This document shows, piece by piece, positions 12,431 to 24,089 of a stretch of DNA of 64,000 nt. A program made the position numbers and the translations under genes. The stretch's first letter is position 1; each line of letters starts with the position of its first letter. The stretch covers positions 3,038,001 through 3,102,000 of the forward strand of contig NC_085849.1 of the NCBI RefSeq assembly GCF_020906515.1, written 5' to 3'. The notes under the pieces were generated by a model. That model worked only from the letters and a program-made list of their open reading frames with translations. It made no database searches and was not told the DNA's origin. The stretch is from Vanrija pseudolonga. Lineage: Eukaryota > Basidiomycota > Tremellomycetes > Trichosporonales > Trichosporonaceae.

Positions 12431-13728
12431 GTGCTGGGAGCGACATTCTTGACATCATCAGAGACGTAGAGATACCCCTGTGGGTTGTACGATAGGCGTA
12501 TGAACAAAATACCAGATCTGCGGGCGGTGCATTGCGGTACTGATGTAGCTTACGATCTTAAGATTGTGAGGGACGTTGATGTTAAGGCCGGGAGATTCGA
12601 CTGGAGCAGCTCCTGCTGATGACCCGCTGGTCGGGAGTGGGCCAAATATTGCTAATGTACCTTGACTCTGACGCTGCGAAACTTCCGCATGGCCCGAGGC
12701 AGCACGGACACACTCCACAGACGGAGCGCTGCCCCCGCACGGTTGACGGGGGAAGGACGCCCCCTGCAACTGGGTGAAGTGTTGGACACGGAGCCTTGGT
12801 GAACGGACACTACTGGGGATATTTGGTCGTCTGTGGGGGTTGGTCCGCAGTAGGGTGTTGGAATGAGAGGGCGGGAGGGGGTTCTGGAGACTTGGGTGCG
12901 GTGGGACCGGGAGGTTGATTGGCGTCCAGGTGTGGGCTTTGAGTCGTATAGCCTCCAGGCCTCCGAGGTCCGAACGGGGTGGTGACGTGTGGCGCAGCGA
13001 GTGGGTTAAGCTGATATTTGATTCACTATTTTCTGTTGCGGTTTGTAGAGTAGTGAGACGGTGGGGGGGCTGGGGGAGAGGAACAGACATGTCGACGATT
13101 GAGAACGGGAACGACGACTGGCTCCCAGAGGCTCGGACAGGCGCCACCATCAGTGCAAGCCAGCTAGTACACACCTTCCTGTTAGGGCTATGGTAACCAC
13201 TCATAAACCCATGTATGGTCGTATTCTTCAGTTCTATCGAAGTCGGGGTGTGTGTTGGAGCTGCAGTCGGTGGGATATAGTTGTGGGGAGGTGCCTGGTC
13301 CAAGGAGCGCCGCCAAAGCCAGGTGCCAACGTGCCCAGCTTGCATGAGGCCTCGGGTGGCTGCATGGGAAATGTGTCCAACCCCTTCCCATGCGGGGTAT
13401 CGGGTAATTCTTGCTTGGGCGGGAGGTTGTGAGGTTGTGGGGGGAAAGGAGTAAGGGCGACGAGGTGGAGACAAGTGTTGAACAATGGAGCTGTTGGGTT
13501 TGGTGTCTTGCCAGTTAATGGCCTCCGTCCTTTCGACACCTCTTGACACTCTTTTTATCCGTTGCAGGCCACTGGGATCAAGAACGAGGGGGGCAAGCGG
13601 CGAACTCGCAAGCACGAGGTGGGTGCCTGTGTTGGGGATAATCGCCAAAGGTGGAGGAGGTGCGGTGGCAAAGCCTCAGCGGCGGTCTTGAGGGCGTCGC
13701 TCGACGCACGACTGACAAACCGTGAGGT
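12431..13728. other. Gene-poor region between NHP2 and tRNA-Leu
   Basis: About 1.3 kb with no gene I can support. An uninterrupted 396-codon frame lies on the minus strand at 12458-13648, but its product is Pro/Ser/Thr/His-rich, shows no domain, and has no intron in a genome where introns are the rule. The plus strand is GT-rich (for example 13060-13090 and 13420-13450). It may hold 3' UTR and non-coding transcription. Confidence 0.4.
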
Positions 13729-13853
13729 GTGGGTGTAGGGAAGTGGTCAAACCCATTGGCGTTAGGACTTTGTTTCTGCAGCCTGCTGCAGTGCGTTCGT
13801 CCTCACTGCCAACAGCCGAAGGGCTTTCCCGGGTTCGATCCCCGGCGCCCATA
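13729..13853 (+). tRNA. tRNA-Leu (anticodon UAG) with an intron
   Basis: A class II tRNA can be folded by eye. Acceptor stem GTGGGTG (13729-13735) pairs with CGCCCAT (13846-13852), with G-U pairs at the ends, followed by discriminator A. D stem GGG/CCC encloses AAGTGGTCAAA. The anticodon stem TTGGC pairs with GCCAA; between them come G-T-TAG-G, then about 40 nt beginning ACTTTG and ending CTCAC, then T. That places a canonical tRNA intron right after position 37 and gives anticodon TAG, reading CUA leucine. The variable arm AGCC-GAAG-GGCT is long, as in Leu/Ser tRNAs. The T arm CCGGG-TTCGATC-CCCGG is perfect. The plain coding frame across it gives nothing. Confidence 0.87.
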
Positions 13854-16273
13854 CGAGTTTCTTTTTGTCGTCCTTTCGAGGAAGCTGGCAGGCAGCCAGG
13901 CAGCGGCGCGCCGCCGCTGGCCTCCGGGAACAAAGATGGCGAGTGGCAAGTGTGTGTGTAATTGACAATGGGCACGCGCGGGCTAGTCGCTGCGCAATGA
14001 CTCTGGGGCTCCCTCGTCGGCCGGGCGAAAACAATCGAGCGCGGGGGGGAGCGTGGGGGTGCTGTGCCGTGCCTTGTCGCTCGAGAGCTGCAAGCTACCG
14101 CCGTCTGGTGCTGACAGAGTGTGCGAAGTGGGACGTTCAACCACCCTCCGCTGCTTAGTGAGCAAGAAAAAAATGTCTGCGGCTGCGAGGCAGCGCCGAC
14201 AGGCTTGGGTAGGATCTACTCGCTCGCCCCGGCGAGCACAGCACGATGGCGTCGAACAGCGCGTCCTGTCCTGCGCAGGCTGGACCGTGGGCTCAAACCC
14301 TAAGCGCAAAGCACACCTCCGAGACTCCCATACGAAAGTGGTCCTCTCATCCTCGCTGTTTGTTGATAATTACCCAAAATGTCAATCTCGAGCGCGGCAT
14401 TGTCGGCCTTGGAGATATAAGTATCAGTGTTGGCCGGCGTCGAACGATGCAACTGTCGTCATCCGCCCGCGGCGCCGGGCCCACGGACGTCCGCGTCCCT
14501 AGGCCGAGTCAAACGCGCCAGCCCGCTCACCTCCCTAAAAGACACGGTGCATGCATAGCATGCAGCAACCCATGATGCGTGGGGACGACAGGCGACGAAT
14601 GTGCGTGAGGATGCCGGCGGCGGGCGAGCGAGTGCAGCTTGTGGCGCCACGAGCTGGGGCCGCCCACGGGGCCTGGCGACTGGCATTCCGCGGTCCGTGC
14701 CCAGCCTGCCGCGCGCCGCCGGCTGCGTTTCGGCCAATGTTCCACCCGACCGCCCACGCAGGCTCCGGTCCAGGGTGGTGCTGGGGCGAACGCGCCGGTG
14801 ATACGTGCGCCACCGTCCTGGTCGTCATACATAAAGTCCTAGCTGCGCACGCCCTGAGAGGAAAGCAAGCGCAGGATAACTTGCCCCGACTCGGACTCGG
14901 CTGAAACGCTGGCTCAGTGGCGCCAGCCCGCGGACGTAGACCGGGTTGGGGTGTAAATCGGGGCTGACTGAGGCAGCGAGGGGCTCGTGCGGATGGGCAC
15001 GGTCAGTGCGCTGGGCAACTGGCAAAACAATTTTTAGGAGGATGAACTATGTATTCGCGACTCGATATGGGTGTTCGGCGCAACAGTACGCTTTTCTCCG
15101 CACTTTTCTGTCAACATGTACCGCGGCAAGGTGCGAGGGCCACCTATCAATCCATTCCTACTGGACGGTATATATCTCTCGGGTCTGCATCTCCCTGTGT
15201 GGGCTGCATAACAAAAGATGAAAGCAGCGCCACACCCTGTTGTGGCGGCGGGCGATTTACATCCTAATCTTGCGTCAGCCGTCCACTGGAACTTTGGGCC
15301 GGGCTGTGTCGTGTCTCGCGACATCGGAAAGCGTCAAACAGTCCAACTGAATTGTCATGGGGATCAGGGAGATGCGGTGAGACACGTACCCATGCATGCT
15401 CGGCCGACGTCACGCCGCGCCACCATTGCCTCACCTCGCTCCCTCCCACTCTCTTGGGTCGGGTGGGATCCGTCGGGGATGACCGCAGCACAACGTCACT
15501 CTCCCGAGAGCCCAGTTTCTCCAAGTGGATAGTGCTGGGTCCTCTTGCGTATTACTACGAGGGAGCGGAACGGATCTGTCATGGTGCTGGTGCGAGAGCG
15601 CGAGCTGCGCTCAGCCGCGTTACCGTGCCGCAGCGGGGCGAAATGAGCACTGCTGCTCCTGGAGCGTGGCGACGACCGCTGTCCTTTCTGGCCATGAAGT
15701 GGGTTCAGACGGCTGGCGCGTTCAAAACAGCACGAATTGAAAGGGTGCAGACGACGCGGGTGTGGGCCGAGCTAAGCCATGACGCGTGCGCGGGTCGGCG
15801 ACTTGGATTTTTTGTCACCCCACCTCCTCGTTCGCCGACGCCTGTTCCCGACGTGTTCCATCACGCCACGGCGTAAAACGCCCAGTAAACGCCAAGGGGT
15901 TGGTGGCGAGCACGACGAAGTGGTATCTATCCATGGAGAGCGATATCAGCGCCGTGCGGCGTCATGAGCCAGTGCCTCCGGTGGGCATGGCCCCCCTCGT
16001 CCCATCGTGGTCGTGAGCCTGCACCGTGCTTGCTCGATGGTTCTCTGCAAGGTGACTGCGACTTCCTGTTTAGTATCCACACAGCCCTACATCCACTGAT
16101 CAGTTTGCAGTTTGCCCCAAGCAGCTACGTCGAATCCCGAAACCGCCAGGAATTGAGACCAACTCCCCTTCCCTCTCGCGGCCGCCACTAGCACAGGTTA
16201 CAACAAGGTACATCACTATAACACAACTCTAGACACACCAACGACGGCGTTCCTTCAAAAACCCAAAAGTCTT
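13854..16273. other. Gene-poor region, 2.4 kb
   Basis: No protein gene, tRNA or transposon that I can support. Short open frames on both strands have no domain, no intron structure and no plausible composition. Small local features only: a GCTGGC/GCCAGC hairpin at about 14907-14926 and a TATATAT stretch near 15169-15175. The sequence is less GC-skewed than neighbouring genes. Confidence 0.4.
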
Positions 16274-19263
16274 CTACTCAATGGAAGCTAAGATGAGCTC
16301 GGCCTGACGGGCAATCTCCGCCCGTTCAGCAGCCTTGCGCACCTGCTCCTCCAACAACCGCGCCTCCTCCTCTCGCCTAACCTCCTCCTCTTCTTCCACT
16401 CTCTGCGCGTCAATGGCATTCTGGATGGATGCCTCCATGAGCAGCGCATCTTCTGCCTGGGCGGCAGCGGCTTCGGCGGCGGCAGCAGCGGCGCTGGCTT
16501 CGGCCTCCTCGCGTTCTTGCTGCTCCTTGGCGGCCTGGAGCGCCTGCTCCATGGCCAGTGTCTGTGCCTGCTGCTCCTCAGCCTCGCGGATGCCTTCGCG
16601 GACCACATAGTCGAGAGCACGTGCAAACATGTCGATTTTTGCCGAGTTGTTGAAACATCCCAAGGAGATGCAGCCATCTGGCAAGATGTGAACGTTTCGC
16701 TTGCTCGTGAGCGCATCGAGCTGTGCCTGAGGCAGCAAGATCGAGCTGTGCCTGTTAGCTTACTGTCGATTACCAGTACTTATAACCACTGACCAGTACA
16801 TGCCCGAGATTCGCTTCAAATAGGACCAGGTGCCAGGCGTTTTTAGCTTGTTTACCAAGATTTCGAACAGCTTCTCGCGTACACTCCGCAGGCGCTCAAA
16901 CTGGGCTTTGATTTCGCCCAACCTGCGTCATTAGCAGGGAACCAACCTGCGTGCTGCGGAATGACCTACCAAGCCGCATACAGCTTCGTGTCTGAGAGAA
17001 CCGCGTTCGCCAGAAGCGCTCCCCAAGTGGACGGCCGCGCATACATCGACCTTGCAATGTTCCGGAGTTGAGAGTCGATGCGGTCGCGATCCTCGATACT
17101 GAGGGTTGGGACAGAAACAATGGCGGGACTGTCGGCGTACAAGCCCATCATCTGCACTTCGTCAGTGTTATCCCAACTTCCTCAACTCACAGCTTCAAAA
17201 CTCTGCACCAAAACTACAGGCAGATTTTCGTGGACCATGAAACGCAGGGGCTGAGCATCACGGCCAGCATCCCCGGTCGTCAATCCTTGGAACGCCATAA
17301 CAACAAGCGGGATGAGGTGACGTTCTTGCAGGAGGGCAGTGAGGAGTCGCCATTGGGCCGCTGTCGGCTCGGCGCCTGTTGGTATTGAGCCGCTGACATG
17401 CAGCAAGACAACAGATCGGGCGGGTGCCTGCTGCAGGTCGTCGCGCATGCCCTCCCAGTCCACCATTCCAGTCTTGAGGTCGTGGAAGCGGTACATTTTG
17501 ATGTCAAGCCCGGCGTCCCTTAGAACCGCGACGTCTTCGTCGGTGGTCGGAGTGGGGATGTAAATCGACCGCTGTGCAGTAGTGACGATAGGAAAGCGTG
17601 ACAAGAATGTTGCGGCGAGTCGCAAACCCCCGGTTGTTGACATTGCTTGAATGGCAGCAACATGGTTTCGCTTGATAGCCTGGCTGTCTTCGCCGTAGGC
17701 GAATTTGGTACCAGACTCCAAGAATGGAGTGTACCCCTCAACTGGAAGTGTTTCGTAGGTGAACATTGACTCCTCCCGGAGCTTCTTCTCGGCATACTTC
17801 ACAGTGGGCGGCAAGTAGGCCTTTCCACTGTCGTCCAAGAGCACTGGTAGCGCGATGTTGAGTTTCTGGGCCGCTTGATCCTCTTCAAACGCTTGCTCAA
17901 CCTGGACCGAGCTCTCAGCAGGGGCGGCTGGAACAGCAGACCATGTTGCGCGCATTTCTGAGACGCTGCCGTCGTCAGGCTGTTGTGATTCAGACTGTGG
18001 ACGGCCCATGCTGGCAGCGGAGAGCTAGTTGTCAGCATTCGGCCAACGAGACACACCAACCTGTTGCAAGACGTCCAAGAGCAGACTGCTCTGAGCATCC
18101 TGACTCATGCCTCCAATACCCAGCCCAGTAGCAGCGCTTTGTGACAGTTGCTGGAGCGCATGAGCTGCCTCTGGTTGTCCATTGTTGGCGGCGCGAGTCG
18201 CATGCATGATGGTTTCCATGGCAGCGGCCGAGGCAGCTGCCGCGTCCACAGTTCCTCCGGAGCGAATGAGCGATTCGAGCGCCTGTACGCGCAATCCAAG
18301 TTCGTAGTTGACAGGAACCTCGTCGTTTGGTCTAGGGGTCAGCAGGGCCGGTGCTTCCCTCTACTCACTTTCTCCTCTTTCGTTGGGGGATGGTAGGTGT
18401 ATCCATGCGACACATACTCGGTACGCCACGCTTAATGCTGTCTGTCAGCTTTGGCCAGGCGGCAAGAGCTTACCATCGGCTGCATGGAATGTTGCGGTCA
18501 CAGTGTTCTGAATTGGTAAGTATACGGCGTCGGTGCTGGACCCACGTTTCCTCCTGTGGCACTCTGTACAGCTCCTGTTGAAGGTACGCGTCAGTACAGT
18601 TCTACACACATCTCTTGCAACTCACAAGACTGTCCTGTTCCGCCTTCGTTTGAGCTTGCCCCCTTCGTAGTACAATCTTGGCCGGTATTCGCCATCCACC
18701 CATCTATCTCGTCGGTCTCCCGGTACCCCAGGTGTGGTCGGACGCGACTCATCGTCTTCCGACATGTCCCCTTCGCTTTCTACGCCTCGCAACTCCACTT
18801 CCTCCTCGCCGCCCTGCAGCTCTTGGTCGTCGCCTGCGGGGATATCGAGGACGAACTCCTCTCCCTGTTCGCCAGCCAAGGGCTCGGCTGGAGGGATGAG
18901 CAGGCTCGAGTAGTCTTGCTCAGCCTCATCCAGAACAAGTGGAGCCTCCTCGGCCTCCTTGTCGCCCTCGAGTTCCTCGGCGACTTCCTCGACAGGTTCA
19001 TCATCGTCGTGGGGAATGTTGCTCAATGCTGCTAGGTTTGCAAGCATGTCCGGGTCAAAGTGTGCACTGGCTCCCATCCCATCCTCTTCAGGATCGGGTG
19101 GGAGTGCACTGAGAGCAGCTGCGAGACTGAGTCCATCGTTTTGGTCGTCATTCTCGAGGAGCGGTTCGGCCTCTTCGGTGGTGGTAGTAGTGGTCGCGTC
19201 TTGTGGTGGTGCGTCTTCTGGAGGGTGGACCGGCCGATCGGCCAGATCGTCATTGTCGCTCAT
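16274..19263 (-). CDS. Zn2Cys6 regulator fused to a catalytically dead aspartate-aminotransferase fold
   Basis: Nine exons (18626-19263, 18546-18574, 18474-18507, 18369-18437, 18061-18331, 17191-18024, 16970-17151, 16794-16922, 16274-16751) join to exactly 888 codons, 887 residues. Residues 1-200 are acidic. At about 214-242, split over three introns, lies a full fungal zinc cluster CTEC-HRRKQH-C-DRNIP-C-SR-C-IKRGVPSM-C (C-x2-C-x6-C-x5-C-x2-C-x8-C), preceded by basic KLKRRRNR, followed by a helical linker. Residues about 400-785 follow class I aspartate aminotransferase order: substrate-loop 'YLPPTVKYAEKKL', 'TTGGLRLAATFLSRFP', 'IPTGAEPTAAQW', 'MAFQGL', 'VQSFEA-MMGLY'. The PLP lysine position is Ala (SFEAMMGLY for SF[AS]KN[FM]GLY), and Asn194, Asp222, Tyr225 and Arg386 (pig/chicken numbering) appear as Ile, Val, Phe and Cys. 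A Glu/Ala-rich coiled coil ends the protein. I infer a transcription factor whose aminotransferase fold is a ligand-sensing or dimer module. Confidence 0.85.
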
Positions 19264-19780
19264 GTCGTAAAATCCGATTGTCTCTGAATCTGGTCGAGCT
19301 TGGTATCTATCGGTAGCTGCGAGTGATACCAGTCCGACTAGGCGTAAGCCAGACTTGCCTGCAAGTGTGATGCGTGGATAATGGTCGACTGAAGATGCAA
19401 GGTGTCGTTTGTTTGGCTTTCGTCGGTGGCCAAGGCGCGACGTCCGTCAGGACAGGTGGTGATGGTCCTTAGAAAATTGAGTGGGAGGACTGATTAAGGA
19501 GGTGGAATCAAATTGACCCACGTGGCTTCTTTTGAGGACCCCACAGTGCTGACTGTTTCGCTGATGTCATCAACGACGAGCTCGGTGACATGTTGATGTC
19601 GCGATCTCATTTCTCAACCGAGTGGTCCTGCTTGCTCCCTATCCCTTGTCAAGTGCAACGTCGCCCATGCTCTTTCGTTCAACTCTTGTCTCTTATCGAC
19701 TGTGTACAAGAACAATCAAGCCAGCATCCCTATCGCGTTATTCGCTATCTACGGCCGCCAAAGCAACACAACCATACACA
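19264..19780. promoter_or_regulatory. Divergent promoter region, Zn2Cys6-AAT gene / MoCF-type gene
   Basis: A 517-bp gap between opposite start codons. Contains AT-richer stretches (about 19470-19500) and a pyrimidine-rich run before the plus-strand ATG (19620-19700). I looked for CGG-N-CCG-type zinc-cluster sites as a sign of autoregulation and saw no clear CGG...CCG pair. Confidence 0.4.
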
Positions 19781-21083
19781 ATGTCAAAGGACCTCGGCGT
19801 AACGGATCCAAAGTCCGTCCCTAACCCCCTCGGCCAAGGCAACTACATCAAGTGAGAATAGAGCCTAGAATCTACTCTGTTCACGACTGACTCCTTGTCC
19901 TAGGACTGCCGGGTGTCTTGTTATCGGCGACGAAGTCCTCAATGGCAAGACCAAGGACACTAACAGCCAGTGAGATGGGCGGAACGGCTTCTGGCGATCC
20001 AAAGCTAACGGGCCAAGCTTCTTTGCTCAGTTCTGCTTCGACTTGGGTATTGAGCTGTGAGCAACACCTCACTTCGCTGACACTTCGCTAACATCTCAGC
20101 AAGCGGATAGAAGTCATTGCCGATGACGAGGAGGAGATGTGAGCGAGGTCGACCGTGCACCCCGTAAATCTCATACTGACCCGAATAGCGTCGAAGCCGC
20201 CCGGCGTATGACCAAGAACTATGACTTTGTCGTCACTACCGGAGGTATTGGCCCTACTCACGATGGTGAGCTCGATGGAGTGCCGGGTGATGGGCCTAGC
20301 TGATGATATGTCCCAGATATCACATACGAGGCGCTGGGCAAGGCGTTCGACCTCCCTCTTACCCATGACCAGGAGACCCTGGATCGTATGAGGGCCTGGA
20401 TACCCGAGAAGAGGCGTGCGGAGCTGGCTGCTGCTTCTCAAGCGGAGCGTACCGCTCGCGAGCGGATGGCGCTGTTCCCTACTGCCAAGGGCGGCCACGG
20501 TGGTGATGGGCAGGGTGGTGCCAGGAGCGAGGTGATCCACGTCTCGCCTGAGAAGTGGGTTCCTGTTGTTCGTCTGGCCGGAAAGGTACGCCCCGCGGAT
20601 GTAGCAGTCGGGCAATCATACTCACCCACCCCCTCAGCTCTGCATCTTCCCGGGCATCCCCAGCCTCTTCCAGCAGCTCTTGCAGGACCTGGTGCCGTAC
20701 CTCCCCCTGCCTCCGTCGTCAGCTAAGCCGTTCCGTCACCTGATCTACACCGCGTGAGTATACTGGGGGGAAGGAGTGACGGCAGCGAATCTAATGGTGG
20801 CACAGCTGGCCCGAGTCGAAGATCGCCCCATACCTCACAGAGCTGCAGAACAGGGTCAGGAAGGAGGGCATTCGCGTTGGATCATGTGAGCTATTCACTT
20901 GCGTGCAAATCTGACGATTTAACAGACCCATACCTCTACCAGGGCGTCCATGTCAGTCTCATAGGCCACGACGTTGAGCGTGTCAAAGAGCTTGGTCGCG
21001 AGGTTGTCGAGAACCTGGAGGGCAAAGTGGTGTCGGAGGGTCAGCTTGGAGCCGAGCCCATCATGGCCAAGGCCAAGGCCTAG
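19781..21083 (+). CDS. MoCF/CinA-type (molybdopterin-binding fold) protein related to the FAD synthase N-terminal domain
   Basis: Starts [12 protein letters not shown] at 19781 and is cut by several short introns. The MoCF fold motifs are clear: '[18 protein letters not shown]' (start of the fold, with the GDE-L-G loop), '[13 protein letters not shown]', '[31 protein letters not shown]' (the TTGGxGPTxDD signature), and '[15 protein letters not shown]' (the LPGxP loop). C-terminal '[23 protein letters not shown]' matches the region that follows in FLAD1-like proteins. No PAPS-reductase/FAD synthase domain follows, so it is the stand-alone form known in many fungi; in human FLAD1 the corresponding domain has FAD-hydrolysing activity. 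A role in molybdenum cofactor assembly is less likely because MoeA/MogA partner domains are absent. Confidence 0.85.
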
Positions 21084-21330
21084 TCGTATATGCATGCACA
21101 ATGTATCCATGCTTGGTGGACAAGGGCTTGATGACGCCGGTGTGGACAATGGAGATAGGACGAGAGCCACAATGACGATTGAGACGGAAGCAAAATTCAC
21201 CACCAACTGTTTCTGTTGTGGAGGACGCAACCTGCACAACTTGAACTGCTCGACCTTGTTTGATCTTGTCGCCTTCATCAACACACGTCTGGCGCAACAC
21301 GCAGAAGGCCCAACAGCCTGCCTCGCAAAC

Positions 21331-23998
21331 ATGGCGTCTACCTTGCCATTCTCGCTCGAGGCGCTTCGCTCGCACGCCATTTTCGTGCCCCCGGCGTCGT
21401 CGTCCACCGATGATGGCTGGGAGCTGGTCGACACTCCTGGCCTATCTGCCGATGGACTCCCGGCGCCAAGGAATGCGCGCATCGCCGTGCGCGACAAGGA
21501 CCTGATCGTCGCGTTCGGGAAGGAGGTCAGAATAACCACCCTCGCAGGGGAGGGATGGGAGGTGAACGCTGGGAGCGTCGGCGCGTACAAGGTGGGTTGG
21601 ATGTTTCACAGGCGGTTCATTGCTCACATTCCCCAGACGCTCAAGTCCCCCCACCTCACGTTCACGATCCACCAGATCATCGTCAACCCCACCGGCCGCC
21701 TGCTTGCTGTCGTTGGCCACCACCAGCTCGTGATCCTCGTACTTCCTCGAGCTGGTTTTGGCAGCGGAACCGGCGGCGACGTCGTGGTCAGGTCGTTTCA
21801 TGTCGACGAGTACCAACATTCGCCTTCCTCCACTGCGGCGCTCACCAAGGTCATCTGGCACCCCTGGGGCGAGAGTGGAAACTCTCTCTGGGTTCTCGCT
21901 TCCGACGGCAAGCTCTTGTAAGCTGCCGTTGACGAGGAAGCAGCTGACACCGCAGCGAGTACGATGTCCTCCGCCCCCAGGACCCGGTCCAGACGTTCAA
22001 CTTCCTCCCTGACAATGCGACACGCGTCAAGGCCAAGTTCTCCGCGATTGACCCCCTGTCGCAGTACGCGTCGTCGTTTACGTTCTCTGCCGGGGATTTC
22101 GACTTTGGCCCGCTGATGGTGTACGTCCTCATGGCGAACGGAGACGTCTACACCATGGGCCCGGCTTTGCCACTGCACGCCGACGTGCCTGCTACATACC
22201 TCCAGTCGCTGTCGGCATGGGTCACGGAGCGAACGAAGCGGCTCGAGAAGGCGGATGCAGGACAGGTAGGCGACGAGGGAAGTGCCGAGCGGGCCTCGTA
22301 CGCCGGCCGCCTCGCGCTGCAAGCGCAGTGGGTCGATGCCATCCTCCGCCAAGCACGCACCGCCCGTGACGATGGAGATGCCGACCAGAACGCGTCCCCT
22401 GCCCGTCGCCGCGGCTTCGGACTGCGCGAGTCCACATCAGCTTCCACAGCCAGGGCGGACCGCCCAGCCCCCGGACCAGGAATGGTCCGCGTCCATCCCC
22501 CACACTTGACGGAATCTGGCAGCCCTGCTCCCGGTGTCCACCGCCCTCTGGTTCGCCAAGGCCCGCTCGTCTTTGACCCATCCCCTCAGGAGGTGGGCAA
22601 CGGTGACGGCGTGGACGAGCAGAGTGCGACCGACCTGATCGTCCTGAGAGCGTCAGGTGACAATGAAGACGACAGCGGCCCACGCGCCAACGTGGTTGCT
22701 ATCGCATGGAGTGCCGGGCGAGTAGACCTCGGCGTGGCGATCGACACCCCAGAGCCCCGTTGGGTTACCTCGCGGGATCCCGCTCCGGGCGATGTCACAC
22801 TCCCGATTCTCGAATCCATCCTCATCTCCTACCCCGCCGCGCTGGAGCCCGAGGCGGTCGAGGCGAACACCCCATCCTTGGTGTCTGACCCAGTCCACCC
22901 CGACGTCGTGTACGTGCAAAGCTCGTTTGGTGTCGACGCGATCTCGGTTGCACCCTGGGTCAAGAAGCTTCTGGACGGCAGTGAGGGCGATCTGCCTCCG
23001 AGCGAGGTGGCGCCATTAATTGCAGCAGCGTGAGTCGCAGCCTACTGGAATGTAACTGACAATGCAGCCCTTCGAGACCAATCGTCGGCACCGTCACGTT
23101 CTGCAACATCACCCTGGGCTACGGTATCCTCGGCCTTGCCTCCTCTGGCCAGCTGGCGACCGTCGAGTTAGATTTCAGAGTGCAGGACCGAGGGGACGGC
23201 GCCCCGCCATCCGAGGTCGCTGCCGAACCAACACCAGCCGACGTTCCCGACGCACAGTCGCTTCTTGTCAAGCCGTTCGACACCAAGGCTCTCATCGCCA
23301 GCATTCGCTCTCCTTCAACACCATTCAACCCCCGTGCGGCTGTCCGCAAGTTGCCTGACAATGGCAAGCCGCTTGCTGCCATCGGGCCCGACCACCTGCG
23401 TGCTCTTGCCGACGCCTCGTCGCAGATCAGAGCCCAGGCCGAGGCAGTGCGCACCGCGTCTGCAGTCATTGAGAGGCGAGTCGATCTCCAGGTGGCCGAG
23501 TACGCGCGCCAACTGAGTGTGCTGCGCGACGCTGCTGCCAAGGCCAAGGCGACGCGCGAGACGGCGACTGCGAGCACTGAGCGGTACGAGCAGATGGTTG
23601 TCGAGCAGGTGGCACTCGCGGACCGCCTCGACGCGGTCCTCAGCGCCATGCTGGCCGAATACAGACCACAGATTGGGCAGGTCGAGCGCAAGTGGTTTGA
23701 TGAGCTCGACCGCCTGCGGCAGCGCGTCAGCGGCGGCGCGGCGGTGCGCCGGAACCAGACGTTGGCGCACCGCGCCCAAGTGCTCAAGGAGCAGCTGGGT
23801 GTCGTGCGCCCGCTCGCCGAGGCGGCACAGAAGGAGGAAGGCGTGTCCGAGTCGCAGGCGTACGGGCAGAAGCAGCTGCGTCCCCTCGAGCAGGCGTTAG
23901 GATCGCGCGGCGACGAGCTCGCGCGCATGGTGCGCAAACTCGAGTCGCTCAACTTCAAGGTTGACGCGGCGGCCGCCGCAAAGGACGACGAAGAGTAG
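21331..23998 (+). CDS. Nucleoporin of the Nup82/Nup88 type
   Basis: Start at 21331 (MASTLPFSLEALRSHAIF); introns at about 21591-21638, 21918-21955 and 23031-23067. The N-terminal two thirds is a beta-propeller-like domain: 'LIVAFGKEVRIT', 'HLTFTIHQIIVNPTGRLLAVVGHHQLVILVLP', 'KVIWHPWGESGNSLWVLASDGKLFEYD', matching the Nup88/Nup82 pattern where 'NPTGxLLAVVGxxxVxVVxLP' and 'WHPLGxxxxxLVVLTxDGxLRxYD' are diagnostic. The C-terminal third (about 23380-23990) is an Ala/Arg/Glu-rich coiled coil, as used by this family to form the cytoplasmic-side Nup82-Nup159-Nsp1 complex that drives mRNP export. Ends with an acidic KDDEE tail. Confidence 0.85.
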
Positions 23999-24089
23999 GA
24001 CGCGTCGTGTAGTCGTAGTCGTGTTAGTCTGTCATGTCGTAGCACTAGTACAACATATGCATGGTTCGGCACTACTTCCTTCCTCGGGC

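Noticed and set aside
12458-13648. 396-codon uninterrupted frame on the minus strand after NHP2
   Set aside because: No recognised domain, Pro/Ser/Thr/His-rich composition, no intron, and no start context. Long chance frames are common in this GC-rich sequence.
14215-14320. tRNA-like GTGGGCTCAAACCCTA sequence
   Set aside because: The would-be T stem does not pair (GTGGG against CCTAA) and no matching acceptor or anticodon arm could be drawn.
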